DNA of 64,000 nucleotides from Herbaspirillum sp. CF444 (GTDB lineage Bacteria; Pseudomonadota; Gammaproteobacteria; Burkholderiales; Burkholderiaceae_D), in NCBI RefSeq assembly GCF_000282135.1, contig NZ_AKJW01000022.1:31555-95554 (forward strand), read 5' to 3'. Position 1 is the stretch's first letter. Each line of letters begins with the position of its first letter. The translations under genes and the position numbers were made by a program. Below, one piece after another: positions 53,569-64,000 of this stretch. Below the pieces are notes generated by a model, which worked only from the letters and a program-made list of their open reading frames with translations, had not been told where the DNA came from and did no database searches.

Positions 53569-56500
53569 GCGCACCCGGCCGTTTCAACCTGTCCTCATGG
53601 ACCTTGCAGCACCAGGCGCTGGTCACCTTCATCCTGGCGCTGGTGACCTTGCTCGGCATCGGCTCCTATTCCAGACTGTCGCAATCGGAAGATCCACCGT
53701 TCACCTTCAAGGTCATGGTGATCCAGACCGACTGGCCGGGCGCCACCGCGCGCCAGGTGCAGGAGCAGATCACCGACCGCATCGCGCGCAAATTGCAGGA
53801 GACCCCCGACGTCGACTTCCTGCGCAGCTATTCGCGCCCGGGCCAGTCGCAACTGTTCTTCACGATCAAGGACACCGCACCCGCCACCCAGGTGCCGAAG
53901 ACCTGGTATCAGGTGCGCAAGAAAGTCGGCGACATCGCCGCCAATTTACCGTCCGGCGTCAAGGGTCCCTACTTCAACGATGAGTTCGGCGACGTCTATA
54001 CCAACATCTATGCATTGGAAGGCGACGGCTTCTCGCCGGCGCAATTGCGCGATTACGCCGACCAGCTGCGCGGCGAATTGCTGCGCGTGCCCGGCGTGGG
54101 CAAGATCGATTATTTCGGCGACCGCAACCAGCACATCTACATCGATATCTCCAATGCGCAAATGACGCGCCTGGGCATCAACCCGCAACAACTGGGCGAC
54201 CTGATCGGGGCGCAGAATGCGGTGGCCCCCGGCGGCCTCGTCACCACCGGCAATGACCGCCTGTATGTACGCCCGAGCGGGCAGTTCAACGACGTCAAGG
54301 CGATCGGCGACAAGATCATCCGCATCAACAACCGCAACTTCCGGCTCGGCGACATCGCCACCATCACGCGCGGCTACGACGATCCGCAGGAACAGCAGAT
54401 GCGTTCCGATGGAAAACCTGTACTTGGCATCGGCGTCACCATGCAACCGGGCGGCGACGTCATCAAGCTCGGCAAGGCGCTTGATGAAAGCACCGAAGCA
54501 TTGCGCGCGCGCCTGCCGGCCGGACTCAAGCTGACCGCCGTTTCCAGCATGCCGCACGCAGTGGAAAAATCGGTCGACGACTTCCTCGAAGCGGTGGCCG
54601 AAGCGATCGCCATCGTGCTGGTGGTGAGCCTGCTGTCGCTGGGGATCCGTACCGGCATGGTGGTGGTGATCTCGATTCCCATCGTGCTGGCCGTCACGGC
54701 GCTGTTCATGTACATGTTCGACATCGGCCTGCACAAGGTGTCGCTGGGGACCCTGGTGCTGGCGCTGGGCCTGCTGGTGGACGACGCCATCATCGCGGTC
54801 GAGATGATGGCGGTGAAACTGGAGCAAGGCTGGAACCGCCGTCGTGCCGCTGCATTCGCCTACACCAGCACCGCCTTCCCGATGCTGACCGGCACGCTGG
54901 TGACGGTATCGGGTTTTCTTCCAATTGCGCTGGCGAAATCCGGCACCGGCGAATACACGCGTTCGATCTTTGAAGTCTCGGCGATTGCGCTGCTGCTGTC
55001 GTGGCTGGCCGCGGTGGTGCTGATTCCGCTGCTGGGCTATCACATGCTCAAGGAAAAACCGCAGCCCGAAGGCGCCGGGAATGACGACGATGTCGACCAT
55101 TCCCACGAAGCGCATGAAGAAGACCACGATCACGCGATCTACAAGACCCGCATCTATACGCGCCTGCGCAGCATGGTGTCGTGGTGCGTGGCCTATCGCG
55201 GCCGCGTGGTGATCCTCACGGCCTTGCTGTTCGCCGGTTCGCTCGCGGCGTTCGGCCTGGTGCCGCAGCAATTCTTCCCGAGTTCGGACCGTCCCGAACT
55301 GCTGATCGACCTGCGCCTGCCGGAACGCGCTTCGTTCGAAGCAACCCAGCGCGAAGCCTTGCGCATGGAAGCGGTGCTGAAGGGCCGTCCCGAAATCGAT
55401 CACGTCATCAACTTCGTCGGCACCGGCGCGCCGCGCTTTTACCTGCCGCTGGACCAGCAACTGCCGAGCGCCAACTTCGCGCAATTCGTGGTGACCGCCA
55501 AATCGGTGGAGGATCGCGAGAAGCTGGCGAAAGCGCTGGAGCAACCGCTGCGCGAACAATTCAGCGGCCTGCGCACACGCCTGACGCGCCTGGAAAACGG
55601 CCCGCCGGTCGGTTTCCCGGTGCAGTTCCGGGTCAGCGGCGAGAAGATTCCCGAAGTGCGCGCCATCGCCGAAAAGGTCGCCGCCGAAGTCCGCAAGGAA
55701 GCACGCGCCACCAATGTCCAGTTCGACTGGGACGAGCCGGCGCAACGGTCGATCACGTTCGAGGTCGACCAGAAGCGCGTCGCCGAAATGGGCCTGAGCT
55801 CGCAACAGGTATCCAACTTCCTGGCGCTGAACCTGTCCGGCTACACCGTCACGCAATATCGTGAACGCGACAAGCTCATCAGCGTCGACCTGCGCGCCCC
55901 GCGCAGCGAACGCGTCGATCCGGCGCGCCTGGGTTCGCTGGCGATACCGACCGCTTCCGGCTCGGTGCCGCTCAGCACGCTTGGCCATATCCGCAACGAA
56001 CTGGAATACGGCATCATCTGGGAACGCGATCGTCAGCCCACCATCACGGTGCTGGCCGACGTGCGCGCCGGCGTGCAAGGCATCGACGTGAGCAATGCCC
56101 TCGACGAAAAGCTGGCCGCATTGCGCAAGGAACTGCCGGTCGGCTATCGCATCGCCGTCGGCGGTCCGGTGGAAGAAAACGCCAAGGCGCAGGCCTCTAT
56201 CTCGGCGCAGATGCCGCTGATGGTGATCGCCGTGCTGGTGCTGTTGATGGTGCAGTTGCAAAGCTTCGGACGCACCATGATGGTCGTGATGACGGCGCCG
56301 CTGGGCATGATCGGCGTGGTCGGCGCGCTGCTGCTGTTCCACCAGCCGTTCGGCTTCGTGGCGATGCTCGGCACGATCGCCATGCTCGGCATCATCATGC
56401 GCAACTCGGTGATCCTGGTCGATCAGATCGAACAGGACATCAGCGCCGGACGCAAGCGCTTCGACGCCATCGTCGGCGCCACGGTGCGACGCTTCCGCCC

Positions 56501-56717
56501 GATCACGCTGACGGCTGCGGCCGCCGTGCTGGCGCTGATCCCGCTGTTGCGCAGCAACTTCTTCGGCCCGATGGCGACCGCGCTCATGGGCGGCATCACC
56601 GTCGCCACCGTGCTGACCCTGTTCTACCTGCCGGCGCTGTATGCCTTGTGCTACAAGGTCAAGCCGGGCGAGACCGCCTATGCCGATTCCGACACTGCAT
56701 CCGAAGGGAGCCGCTAA
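53565..56717 (+). CDS. RND efflux inner-membrane pump with His-rich loop
   Basis: This 1050-residue protein has the full AcrB-like plan: twelve helices and two periplasmic halves. The proton-relay aspartates are Asp406-Asp407 in LGLLVDDAIIAVEMM; this helix reads AVEMM rather than the common VVENV. It begins ALVTFILALVTLLGIGSYSR. Between TM6 and TM7 a cytoplasmic stretch near residues 504-524 is rich in Asp, His and Glu (DDDVDHSHEAHEEDHDHAI). It lies between the adaptor and the outer-membrane channel. Substrates are unknown; the presence next to an aromatic catabolic locus may mean export of toxic aromatics. Confidence 0.95.
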   Translation: MSAPGRFNLSSWTLQHQALVTFILALVTLLGIGSYSRLSQSEDPPFTFKVMVIQTDWPGATARQVQEQITDRIARKLQETPDVDFLRSYSRPGQSQLFFTIKDTAPATQVPKTWYQVRKKVGDIAANLPSGVKGPYFNDEFGDVYTNIYALEGDGFSPAQLRDYADQLRGELLRVPGVGKIDYFGDRNQHIYIDISNAQMTRLGINPQQLGDLIGAQNAVAPGGLVTTGNDRLYVRPSGQFNDVKAIGDKIIRINNRNFRLGDIATITRGYDDPQEQQMRSDGKPVLGIGVTMQPGGDVIKLGKALDESTEALRARLPAGLKLTAVSSMPHAVEKSVDDFLEAVAEAIAIVLVVSLLSLGIRTGMVVVISIPIVLAVTALFMYMFDIGLHKVSLGTLVLALGLLVDDAIIAVEMMAVKLEQGWNRRRAAAFAYTSTAFPMLTGTLVTVSGFLPIALAKSGTGEYTRSIFEVSAIALLLSWLAAVVLIPLLGYHMLKEKPQPEGAGNDDDVDHSHEAHEEDHDHAIYKTRIYTRLRSMVSWCVAYRGRVVILTALLFAGSLAAFGLVPQQFFPSSDRPELLIDLRLPERASFEATQREALRMEAVLKGRPEIDHVINFVGTGAPRFYLPLDQQLPSANFAQFVVTAKSVEDREKLAKALEQPLREQFSGLRTRLTRLENGPPVGFPVQFRVSGEKIPEVRAIAEKVAAEVRKEARATNVQFDWDEPAQRSITFEVDQKRVAEMGLSSQQVSNFLALNLSGYTVTQYRERDKLISVDLRAPRSERVDPARLGSLAIPTASGSVPLSTLGHIRNELEYGIIWERDRQPTITVLADVRAGVQGIDVSNALDEKLAALRKELPVGYRIAVGGPVEENAKAQASISAQMPLMVIAVLVLLMVQLQSFGRTMMVVMTAPLGMIGVVGALLLFHQPFGFVAMLGTIAMLGIIMRNSVILVDQIEQDISAGRKRFDAIVGATVRRFRPITLTAAAAVLALIPLLRSNFFGPMATALMGGITVATVLTLFYLPALYALCYKVKPGETAYADSDTASEGSR

Positions 56718-58171
56718 TGCGCGCCGTTAATCTCACCCCTCCCCGCTATGCGATTTATCTGCTTGCGCTGACCTTGTCCGGTTGCGCACTCGGACCGAAA
56801 GGCATCGCGCCGGACATGCCGCAACCGGCGCACTACGGTGTCGACGCCACGCCCGGCGAGACCGGTCCGGTCGATGCTTCCCAAAAATTCGTGCTGGGCG
56901 AACGCCCGGTGCCGACATGGTGGGAGGCCTATCGCTCGCCGCAGTTGTCGGCCTGGGTGGAAGAAGCGCTGGCGAAGAATTATTCGCTGTCGCAGGCTTC
57001 TCATAGTCTGACCGCTGCCAAAGAGCAATTGCGCGCACAGATCAACGAATCGCTGTTTCCTACTGTCGATGCGACGCTGCAATCGAATCGACAGCGCGCA
57101 CTCGGCCTGCCGAACATCGGTGCGCCGACCAATCTGTACAACGTCTTCGCCGGTGAATTGAATGTCAGCTACACCTTCGACTTGTTCGGTGTGGAACGCT
57201 ACGCCAACTCGGCGCTGGCGGCGCAGGTCGATGCACAGTCCTACCAGCTCGATGCCGCCCGGCGCGCGCTGGCTGCGAATGTGGTGATTGCGGCAGTCAA
57301 CGGCGCGGCGCTGCGCGCTCAGGTCGAAGCGACGGAGCGACTGGTGCAACTGGCCGATGTCGATACGGCGGAGGTGCAGCGCCGCGTGGAACTGGGTTCG
57401 GCTTCGCGCAGCGATCTGCAAAACGCACAGGCGAGCGCCGACGCATTACGCGCCGGCCTGCCCGGCTTGCGCACGCAATGGCAGGCTGCACGTCACGCGC
57501 TGGCGGTCCTGATGGGGCGCACGCCTGATGCTGCGCCGCCCGATCTGGAACTGGCGGCATTGACGCTGCCGGAACGCGTACCGGTGGCCGTGCCGTCCGA
57601 CCTGCTGAAACAGCGTCCCGACATCCTCGCCGCCGACGCCGCATTGAAGGTCGCCGCTGCGCAGGAAGCACTGGCGACGGCGGAGATGTTCCCCAGCCTG
57701 TCGATCACGGGATCCTTCGGCCGCGCCGGTTTCACCTGGCCCAAGGCCACCAGCGGCGCCGGCGCCGTATGGGGCATCGGCGCCTCGCTGACGCAGCCGC
57801 TGTTCCATGGCGGCGCGCTGCAAGCCCGGCGTCGTGCCGCGCAGGACCAGTATCTGGCGTCGCAGGACAACTATCGCCAGACCGTGCTGACTGCCTTCCA
57901 GAACGTCGCCGACAGCCTGAGCGCCTTGACGCACGATGCCGATACCCTGGCGGCGGCGAGCAACGCCCGCCGGCAGAGCGAGCAGTCCTGGCGCGATGCG
58001 GAACGGCGCGCCGCCCTTGGCGCCATTGCACCGAGCTTGACGCGATCGGGAGAGAAGCAATTCCAGAATGCGCGGCTGACGGAGATTCGCGCCGTTGCTA
58101 CCCGACTGGCGGATACGGCGACGCTGTTTCAGGCGATGGGGATTCCGCAGAAGGAAGAGAAGAGCGAGTAA
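56717..58171 (+). CDS. RND outer-membrane channel lipoprotein (NodT/OprM family)
   Basis: The ATG at 56717 overlaps the pump stop by one base and follows GAAGGGAG. The 484-residue lipoprotein has signal YAIYLLALTLSGC (lipobox LSGC, Cys near 22) and the TolC-like repeated helical domains, with LNVSYTFDLFGVERYANSAL and RPDILAADAALKVAAAQEAL. It completes the tripartite efflux system. Confidence 0.94.
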   Translation: MRAVNLTPPRYAIYLLALTLSGCALGPKGIAPDMPQPAHYGVDATPGETGPVDASQKFVLGERPVPTWWEAYRSPQLSAWVEEALAKNYSLSQASHSLTAAKEQLRAQINESLFPTVDATLQSNRQRALGLPNIGAPTNLYNVFAGELNVSYTFDLFGVERYANSALAAQVDAQSYQLDAARRALAANVVIAAVNGAALRAQVEATERLVQLADVDTAEVQRRVELGSASRSDLQNAQASADALRAGLPGLRTQWQAARHALAVLMGRTPDAAPPDLELAALTLPERVPVAVPSDLLKQRPDILAADAALKVAAAQEALATAEMFPSLSITGSFGRAGFTWPKATSGAGAVWGIGASLTQPLFHGGALQARRRAAQDQYLASQDNYRQTVLTAFQNVADSLSALTHDADTLAAASNARRQSEQSWRDAERRAALGAIAPSLTRSGEKQFQNARLTEIRAVATRLADTATLFQAMGIPQKEEKSE

Positions 58172-58235
58172 TACAGTTATCGGGGCCGCAGTTACCGGAG
58201 CCGGTTCTTGATGCAAGGACCGGCCCTGGTGCCGG

Positions 58236-59414
58236 CTAAGCCTGCAGGAAGCGTTCTACCAGACGCGTCCAGTAGGCGGCGCCCACGGTCACGTTGTCGT
58301 CATTGAAATCGTAGTGCGCGTTGTGCAGCATCGGCTTGCCCGCGCCGTTGCCGACGCGCAGGAAACAACCCGGACGCTGTTGCAGGAAATAAGCAAAGTC
58401 TTCGCTGCCGGCAATCGGCCCGAACGGCGCGATGATCTTGTCGGCGCCCACCAGTTCCTCCGCGATCTGCCTGGCGAACTCGGTTTCAGCGTCGGAATTG
58501 ACCAGCACCGGGTAGCCGCGGATGTACTCAACTTCGGCGCTAGCGCCATAGCCTTCCACATGCGACTGCACCAGCGCGCGGATGCGCTGCTCGAGCAACT
58601 CGCGCACTTCGGTCTTGAAGGAACGCACGCTCAATTCCATCGTGGCGTGTTCCGGAATCACATTGGCTGCATGGCCGGCATGCAGCGAACCGACCGTAAC
58701 CACTGCCGTCTCCATCGGATCGACATTGCGCGAAACCACCGTTTGCAACGCCATCACCAGGCTGCTGGCGGTGACCAGCGGATCCACCGACAAGTGCGGC
58801 CGTGCCGCATGGCTACCCTTGCCGATGACCTTGATCTTGACCGTATCGCAGGCCGCCATGAAGGGGCCGGAACGAAACATGAAAGTCCCGGTTTCGACAC
58901 CCGGATGATTGTGCATGCCGAAGATCGCGTCGCAGGGAAAGCGTTCGAACAAGCCATCCCTGATCATCTGTTCGGCGCCGCTGTTGAAACCCGCTTCTTC
59001 CGCCGGTTGAAAGATCAGGTTGACGGTGCCGTCGAAATTGCGCGTGCGCGACAATTGCAGCGCCGCGCCGAGCAGCATCGCGGTGTGGCCGTCGTGGCCG
59101 CAGGCGTGCATCTTGCCGTGACGTTCGCTGGCGTAAGGCAGGCCGGTCATCTCGTTGATCGGCAATGCATCCATGTCGGCGCGCACGCCGACGCTGCGCG
59201 TGCCGCTGCCGGCCCGCAAGGTGGCGACCAGGCCGTTGCCGCCGATGTTGCGCGTGACGGCATAGCCCCAGCCTTCCAGGCGCGCCGCGACCAGCGCGGC
59301 GGTGTCGACTTCTTCATACGACAATTCGGGATGCTGGTGAATATGACGGCGAATGCCGACCAGTTCATCCTTGACGTCGTCCAGATCGCCGATCCGGCAA
59401 AACTCTGCTCTCAT
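58236..59414 (-). CDS. M20 family amidohydrolase (hippurate hydrolase / aminoacylase type)
   Basis: This 392-residue cytosolic enzyme has the M20D signature: RRHIHQHPELSYEEVDTA, metal site MHACGHDGHTAMLLG, the acidic pair FQPAEEAGFNSG, and FGMHNHPGVETG. A late SEDFAYFLQQRPG supplies further metal ligands. Such enzymes remove acyl groups from N-acyl amino acids. GGAGTG precedes the ATG. It is the last gene of the minus-strand peptide importer operon, 21 bases after another M20 enzyme. Confidence 0.93.
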   Translation of the reverse strand: MRAEFCRIGDLDDVKDELVGIRRHIHQHPELSYEEVDTAALVAARLEGWGYAVTRNIGGNGLVATLRAGSGTRSVGVRADMDALPINEMTGLPYASERHGKMHACGHDGHTAMLLGAALQLSRTRNFDGTVNLIFQPAEEAGFNSGAEQMIRDGLFERFPCDAIFGMHNHPGVETGTFMFRSGPFMAACDTVKIKVIGKGSHAARPHLSVDPLVTASSLVMALQTVVSRNVDPMETAVVTVGSLHAGHAANVIPEHATMELSVRSFKTEVRELLEQRIRALVQSHVEGYGASAEVEYIRGYPVLVNSDAETEFARQIAEELVGADKIIAPFGPIAGSEDFAYFLQQRPGCFLRVGNGAGKPMLHNAHYDFNDDNVTVGAAYWTRLVERFLQA

Positions 59415-59435
59415 GTGTTCACTCCGAAACGGTTT

Positions 59436-60857
59436 TCAGGCTGCTGCTGTTTTATCTGTCCTGCGCGCCAGCACTTGCTCGCCCTGCTCCGACAAATCCC
59501 AGAACAGGCCGGCCATGACTTGCAGCGACTCGCGCGACACGCTGGCAAGTATATGCTCGTTGGGCGCATGCTGCGAGCAGGCCGGATACGAGTGCGGCAC
59601 CCACAGCGTCGGCAGGCCGAGCACGTCGGAGAACACGTCGTTGGGCAGCGAGCCGCCCAGGTTGGGCAAGAGCGTCGGCTGCTTGCCGCTGGTTTCCTGC
59701 ATCGACGCCAGGCCCCAGCGCACCCATTCGTCGTCCGGATTCAACCGTGTGGCGCTGAACTGGATGCCGGACAAGGTCACGTCGACATCGGTGTAGCCGT
59801 GCGCGTCGAGATGGGCGCGCATGTTGGCGATGAAGTTCTTGTCGTCGCTGCCGACCACGAAACGGATCTGGCAATGCGCCGAGGCATGACCGGGAATCGC
59901 ATTGACCGGCGCGTCCGGATTGCCGGTCTTGAAGGCCAGCACTTCCAGCGTGTTCCAGCCGAACACGCGCTCGGCCGGCGTCAGGCCCGGCTCTCCCCAA
60001 TCGGCGTCGACTTCCGGATCATTGGGACCGCCGCCGACTTCGACGCCGCGCAGTGCATTGCGCACGCTCTGCGGCAAGGCGTCCGGCAACAGGCTGGGCA
60101 CGCGGATGCGGCCCTTGCCGTCGACCAGGCAAGCGATGGCGTTGGCCAGGCGCACGCCGGGGTTGCGCAGCAGGCCGCCCCAGTTGCCGGAGTGATGGCC
60201 GCCGTCGCGCGAGTTGACGCGCAGGTCGAAATTGCAGCCGCCGCGCGAGCCGAGGAACATGGTCGGCGTCGGCGCGTTGACGCGCGGGCCGTCGGAGGCG
60301 ATGAAAAGGTCGGACTTCAGTTTTTCGGCATACTTCTCAGCAACTTCCTTGAGTCCCGGCGAGCCGGCTTCTTCGCCCATTTCGAGAATGACTTTGACGT
60401 TGTAGCCGAGCTTGCCGCCGCGCAGCTTGAGCACTTCGGTCAGCGCGGCGAAGTTGATGGTGTGCTGCGCCTTGTTGTCGGCGATGCCGCGGCCGTACCA
60501 GCGGTCGCCCTCGACGACGATTTCCCACGGCTTGAGGCCTTCGCGCCATTGCTTGTCGTAGCCGCGCACGACGTCGCCGTGGCCGTAGGTCAGCAGCGTG
60601 AAGGCGGCGTCCGCTTCCAGACGCTCGGCCAGCAGGAACGGCGTGCCGCCCGGCAGCGGGTTGTCGATCACTTCGCAGCTGAAGCCGAGGCCTTCCAGTT
60701 CCGGTTGAATTTCCTGCAGCAGGTAGTCGTACAGAATCGGCCGGCTGGCGGCCTCCTGACTTTCGGTGCGAATGGCGACGCGCTTTTGCAGCGCGTTCAT
60801 GAAACGGCCGTCGTCGAAATAGGCGCTGACCTGCGCGATGGCTTGTGCTCTGCTCAT
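59436..60857 (-). CDS. M20 family dipeptidase/peptidase
   Basis: This 473-residue metallopeptidase has LLTYGHGDVVRGYD (first metal His and Asp region), WYGRGIADNKAQH, EMGEEAGSPGL with the catalytic glutamates, and the typical insertion domain. The start has GAGGAG eight bases upstream. It would cleave dipeptides or N-substituted amino acids delivered by the adjacent importer. It lies 122 bases after the ATPase gene on the minus strand. Confidence 0.93.
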   Translation of the reverse strand: MSRAQAIAQVSAYFDDGRFMNALQKRVAIRTESQEAASRPILYDYLLQEIQPELEGLGFSCEVIDNPLPGGTPFLLAERLEADAAFTLLTYGHGDVVRGYDKQWREGLKPWEIVVEGDRWYGRGIADNKAQHTINFAALTEVLKLRGGKLGYNVKVILEMGEEAGSPGLKEVAEKYAEKLKSDLFIASDGPRVNAPTPTMFLGSRGGCNFDLRVNSRDGGHHSGNWGGLLRNPGVRLANAIACLVDGKGRIRVPSLLPDALPQSVRNALRGVEVGGGPNDPEVDADWGEPGLTPAERVFGWNTLEVLAFKTGNPDAPVNAIPGHASAHCQIRFVVGSDDKNFIANMRAHLDAHGYTDVDVTLSGIQFSATRLNPDDEWVRWGLASMQETSGKQPTLLPNLGGSLPNDVFSDVLGLPTLWVPHSYPACSQHAPNEHILASVSRESLQVMAGLFWDLSEQGEQVLARRTDKTAAA

Positions 60858-60979
60858 GTTGCTGCTCCTCTGTTTTTATTCAATCAATCATTCTGAAAAA
60901 TGGCGCGACGGCTCCTGCCGCACCAGCGTGCATTACTGTTCGTTCTCTTGCCCTTGCGCTGAGAATCGGGGCGCCGGCG

Positions 60980-62856
<1,877 letters not shown>

Positions 62857-62866
62857 CGCTCCCTTT

Positions 62867-63137
62867 TAGAACTCATTTCATCAATAGGTGTGAGTGCGAG
62901 CTTTCCCTGTTTGGGATGAAGTGCAAGGCGCGAATCGGGGTCAAGACTGGGCGTCTTGACCTCGATTCGTAACGCAGCAATTCGCCCAAACAGGACGCTC
63001 CCTCCGGGTTCTTCCCAGAAAGGGCGCTGGCCGCGTTGCGCTCCTTGCGTGTGCCTCGGCACACGACGCGTCGCACGCCTTGCCAGTGCCCTTTCTGGGA
63101 AGAACGCATCTCACACCTATTGATGAAATGAGTTCTA
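62867..63137. repeat. 271-bp structured element with perfect 28-bp inverted ends and two inner hairpins
   Basis: The ends 62867-62894 (starting TAGAACTCATTTCATC) and 63110-63137 are exact inverse complements. Inside are two independent stems. One is CCTGTTTGGG / CCCAAACAGG (62906-62915, 62985-62994) containing a 17-bp stem (62931-62947, 62953-62969, one mismatch). The other is a 24-bp stem (63008-63031, 63082-63105, one mismatch) capped by CGTGTGCC-TC-GGCACACG (63048-63065). Both mismatches become G-U pairs in RNA, so a three-way junction is predicted. Frames inside are not protein-like. It lies between two genes of one operon and overlaps the permease stop codon. Confidence 0.8.
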
Positions 63138-64000
63138 GTTGCGACCGTCGGGCGCGTTGACGTCGCGCAGACCGTCGCCGACCAGATTGATTGCCAGCAC
63201 CAGGACCGCCAGCGCCACACCGGGAATCACGATGACCCAGGGTTTGAAGAACATGTAGGACTTGCCTTCCGAGACCATCAGCCCCCACGACGGCGTCGGC
63301 GGCTGCACGCCGAGTCCGAGGAAGGACAAGGTCGCTTCCAGCAGAATCGCGTGCGCCATTTCCAGCGTGATGACGACGATCAGCGCGCTCATGATGTTGG
63401 GCAAAATTTCGCGCACCAGGATGTAAGGCGTCGATGCACCGATGGCTTTGGCGGCGGCGATGAATTCGGCGTCGCGCAACTGTTGCGTCGCCGAACGCGT
63501 GACCACGGCGAAACGGTCCCACAGCAGCAAGCCGAGCAGGATGATCACGACCTTCAAGGAACCGCCGACCAGCGACGCCATCGCGAGAGCGACCAGCACC
63601 ACCGGCATCGACAGTCGCGTGGTGATGATGTAGCTGATCAGGGCATCGACGCGGCCGCCGAAATAGCCGGCCAGTACGCCCAGCGTGGTGCCGATCACGC
63701 CGGAGATCAGCGCGGCGGCGCAGCCGATGATCAGCGACACGCGTGCGCCGTAGATCAGGCGGCTCAGGTAATCGCGGCCGAGCTTGTCGGTGCCGAGCAC
63801 ATGGTCCCAGCTGCCGAGCGCGTTCCAGATCGGCGGAATCAGGCGTTGCGAGACGTTTTGTTCAAAGGGGTCATGCTGCGCCAGCAAGGGCGCGAAAAGC
63901 GCCGCCAGCACGATCACGGCAAGGATGACTGCCCCCAGCACCAGGCCGCGATGGCCGAGCATGCGGTTGAGCTTGCGCCGCCACAGCGGTATCGGCTTTT
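63135..64000 (-). CDS. Peptide ABC transporter permease (DppC type), 5' end cut by window edge
   Basis: The minus-strand frame is open to base 64000, and the residues before the ATG at 63962 (KPIPLWRRKLNRMLGHRG) look like the normal basic N-terminus of DppC proteins, so the start is outside the window. The visible part has the first helix, VLGTDKLGRDYLSRLIYG, and EAA loop EFIAAAKAIGASTPYILVREI. Its stop codon TAG is formed by the edge of the 271-bp element. The operon continues with the DppD and DppF ATPases and two M20 peptidases. Confidence 0.93.
   Translation of the reverse strand, partial: KPIPLWRRKLNRMLGHRGLVLGAVILAVIVLAALFAPLLAQHDPFEQNVSQRLIPPIWNALGSWDHVLGTDKLGRDYLSRLIYGARVSLIIGCAAALISGVIGTTLGVLAGYFGGRVDALISYIITTRLSMPVVLVALAMASLVGGSLKVVIILLGLLLWDRFAVVTRSATQQLRDAEFIAAAKAIGASTPYILVREILPNIMSALIVVITLEMAHAILLEATLSFLGLGVQPPTPSWGLMVSEGKSYMFFKPWVIVIPGVALAVLVLAINLVGDGLRDVNAPDGRN

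Noticed and set aside
62873..63522. Minus-strand frames across the 271-bp element
   Set aside because: They read through hairpin arms and into dppC out of frame; repeat structure explains the open frames.

Overview
The window reads as chromosomal DNA of a GC-rich, soil- or plant-associated betaproteobacterium of the Burkholderiales, most likely Oxalobacteraceae (Herbaspirillum or a relative). The basis is the gene order kdsD-kdsC-lptC-lptA-lptB-rpoN-hpf, the porin type, fused LivM-LivG, and abundant ABC uptake systems and LysR regulators. The genus is inferred from gene content and not proven. No rRNA, tRNA, CRISPR array, phage or intact insertion sequence was seen. Layout: 1-8.4 kb is core genome: a Kef-type antiporter cut by the window edge, then the KDO/LPS-transport and sigma-54 run, hpf, grxD and ubiX. 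From 8.4 to 17.7 kb come a 149-bp palindromic repeat, an SDR, a lone sialyltransferase-like protein in an AT-rich pocket, a pyruvate-dehydrogenase-E1-like gene divergent from an Lrp/AsnC regulator with a good Lrp box between them, a diguanylate cyclase and a LysR gene. From 18 to 25.3 kb a LysR-divergent operon encodes an alpha/beta hydrolase, a peptide-type ABC importer with fused ATPases, its binding protein and a C45 (penicillin-acyltransferase-like) enzyme. From 25.8 to 30.7 kb lie a chemoreceptor and a three-gene Tat/GMC-flavoprotein/cytochrome c dehydrogenase. The centre of interest is 30.8-51.4 kb: an indole-3-acetate (auxin) catabolic locus. Every structural gene family of iacA-I is present, split into a minus-strand operon (iacA-iacB-iacE followed by livK-H-MG-F, a ketopantoate-reductase-like gene, a class II aldolase and two tautomerases), a plus-strand operon (iacI-H-C-D-F) and a separate iacG. 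No MarR-type regulator is seen. Instead there are a LysR regulator and a FixL/FixJ-like two-component pair whose genes sit 8 kb apart at the two ends of the locus. Shared DNA motifs in the relevant promoters suggest one regulon per regulator. From 51.4 to 58.2 kb a TetR gene faces a complete RND efflux operon across a perfect operator palindrome. From 58.2 to 64 kb a minus-strand operon holds two M20 peptidases and a Dpp-type importer, interrupted by a 271-bp element with perfect 28-bp inverted ends and two internal hairpins (a predicted three-way junction). The strongest candidates for something undescribed are that element and its 31-bp relative at 31.1 kb, the extended iac operon with its own branched-chain-type transporter and tautomerases, and the sialyltransferase-like protein.
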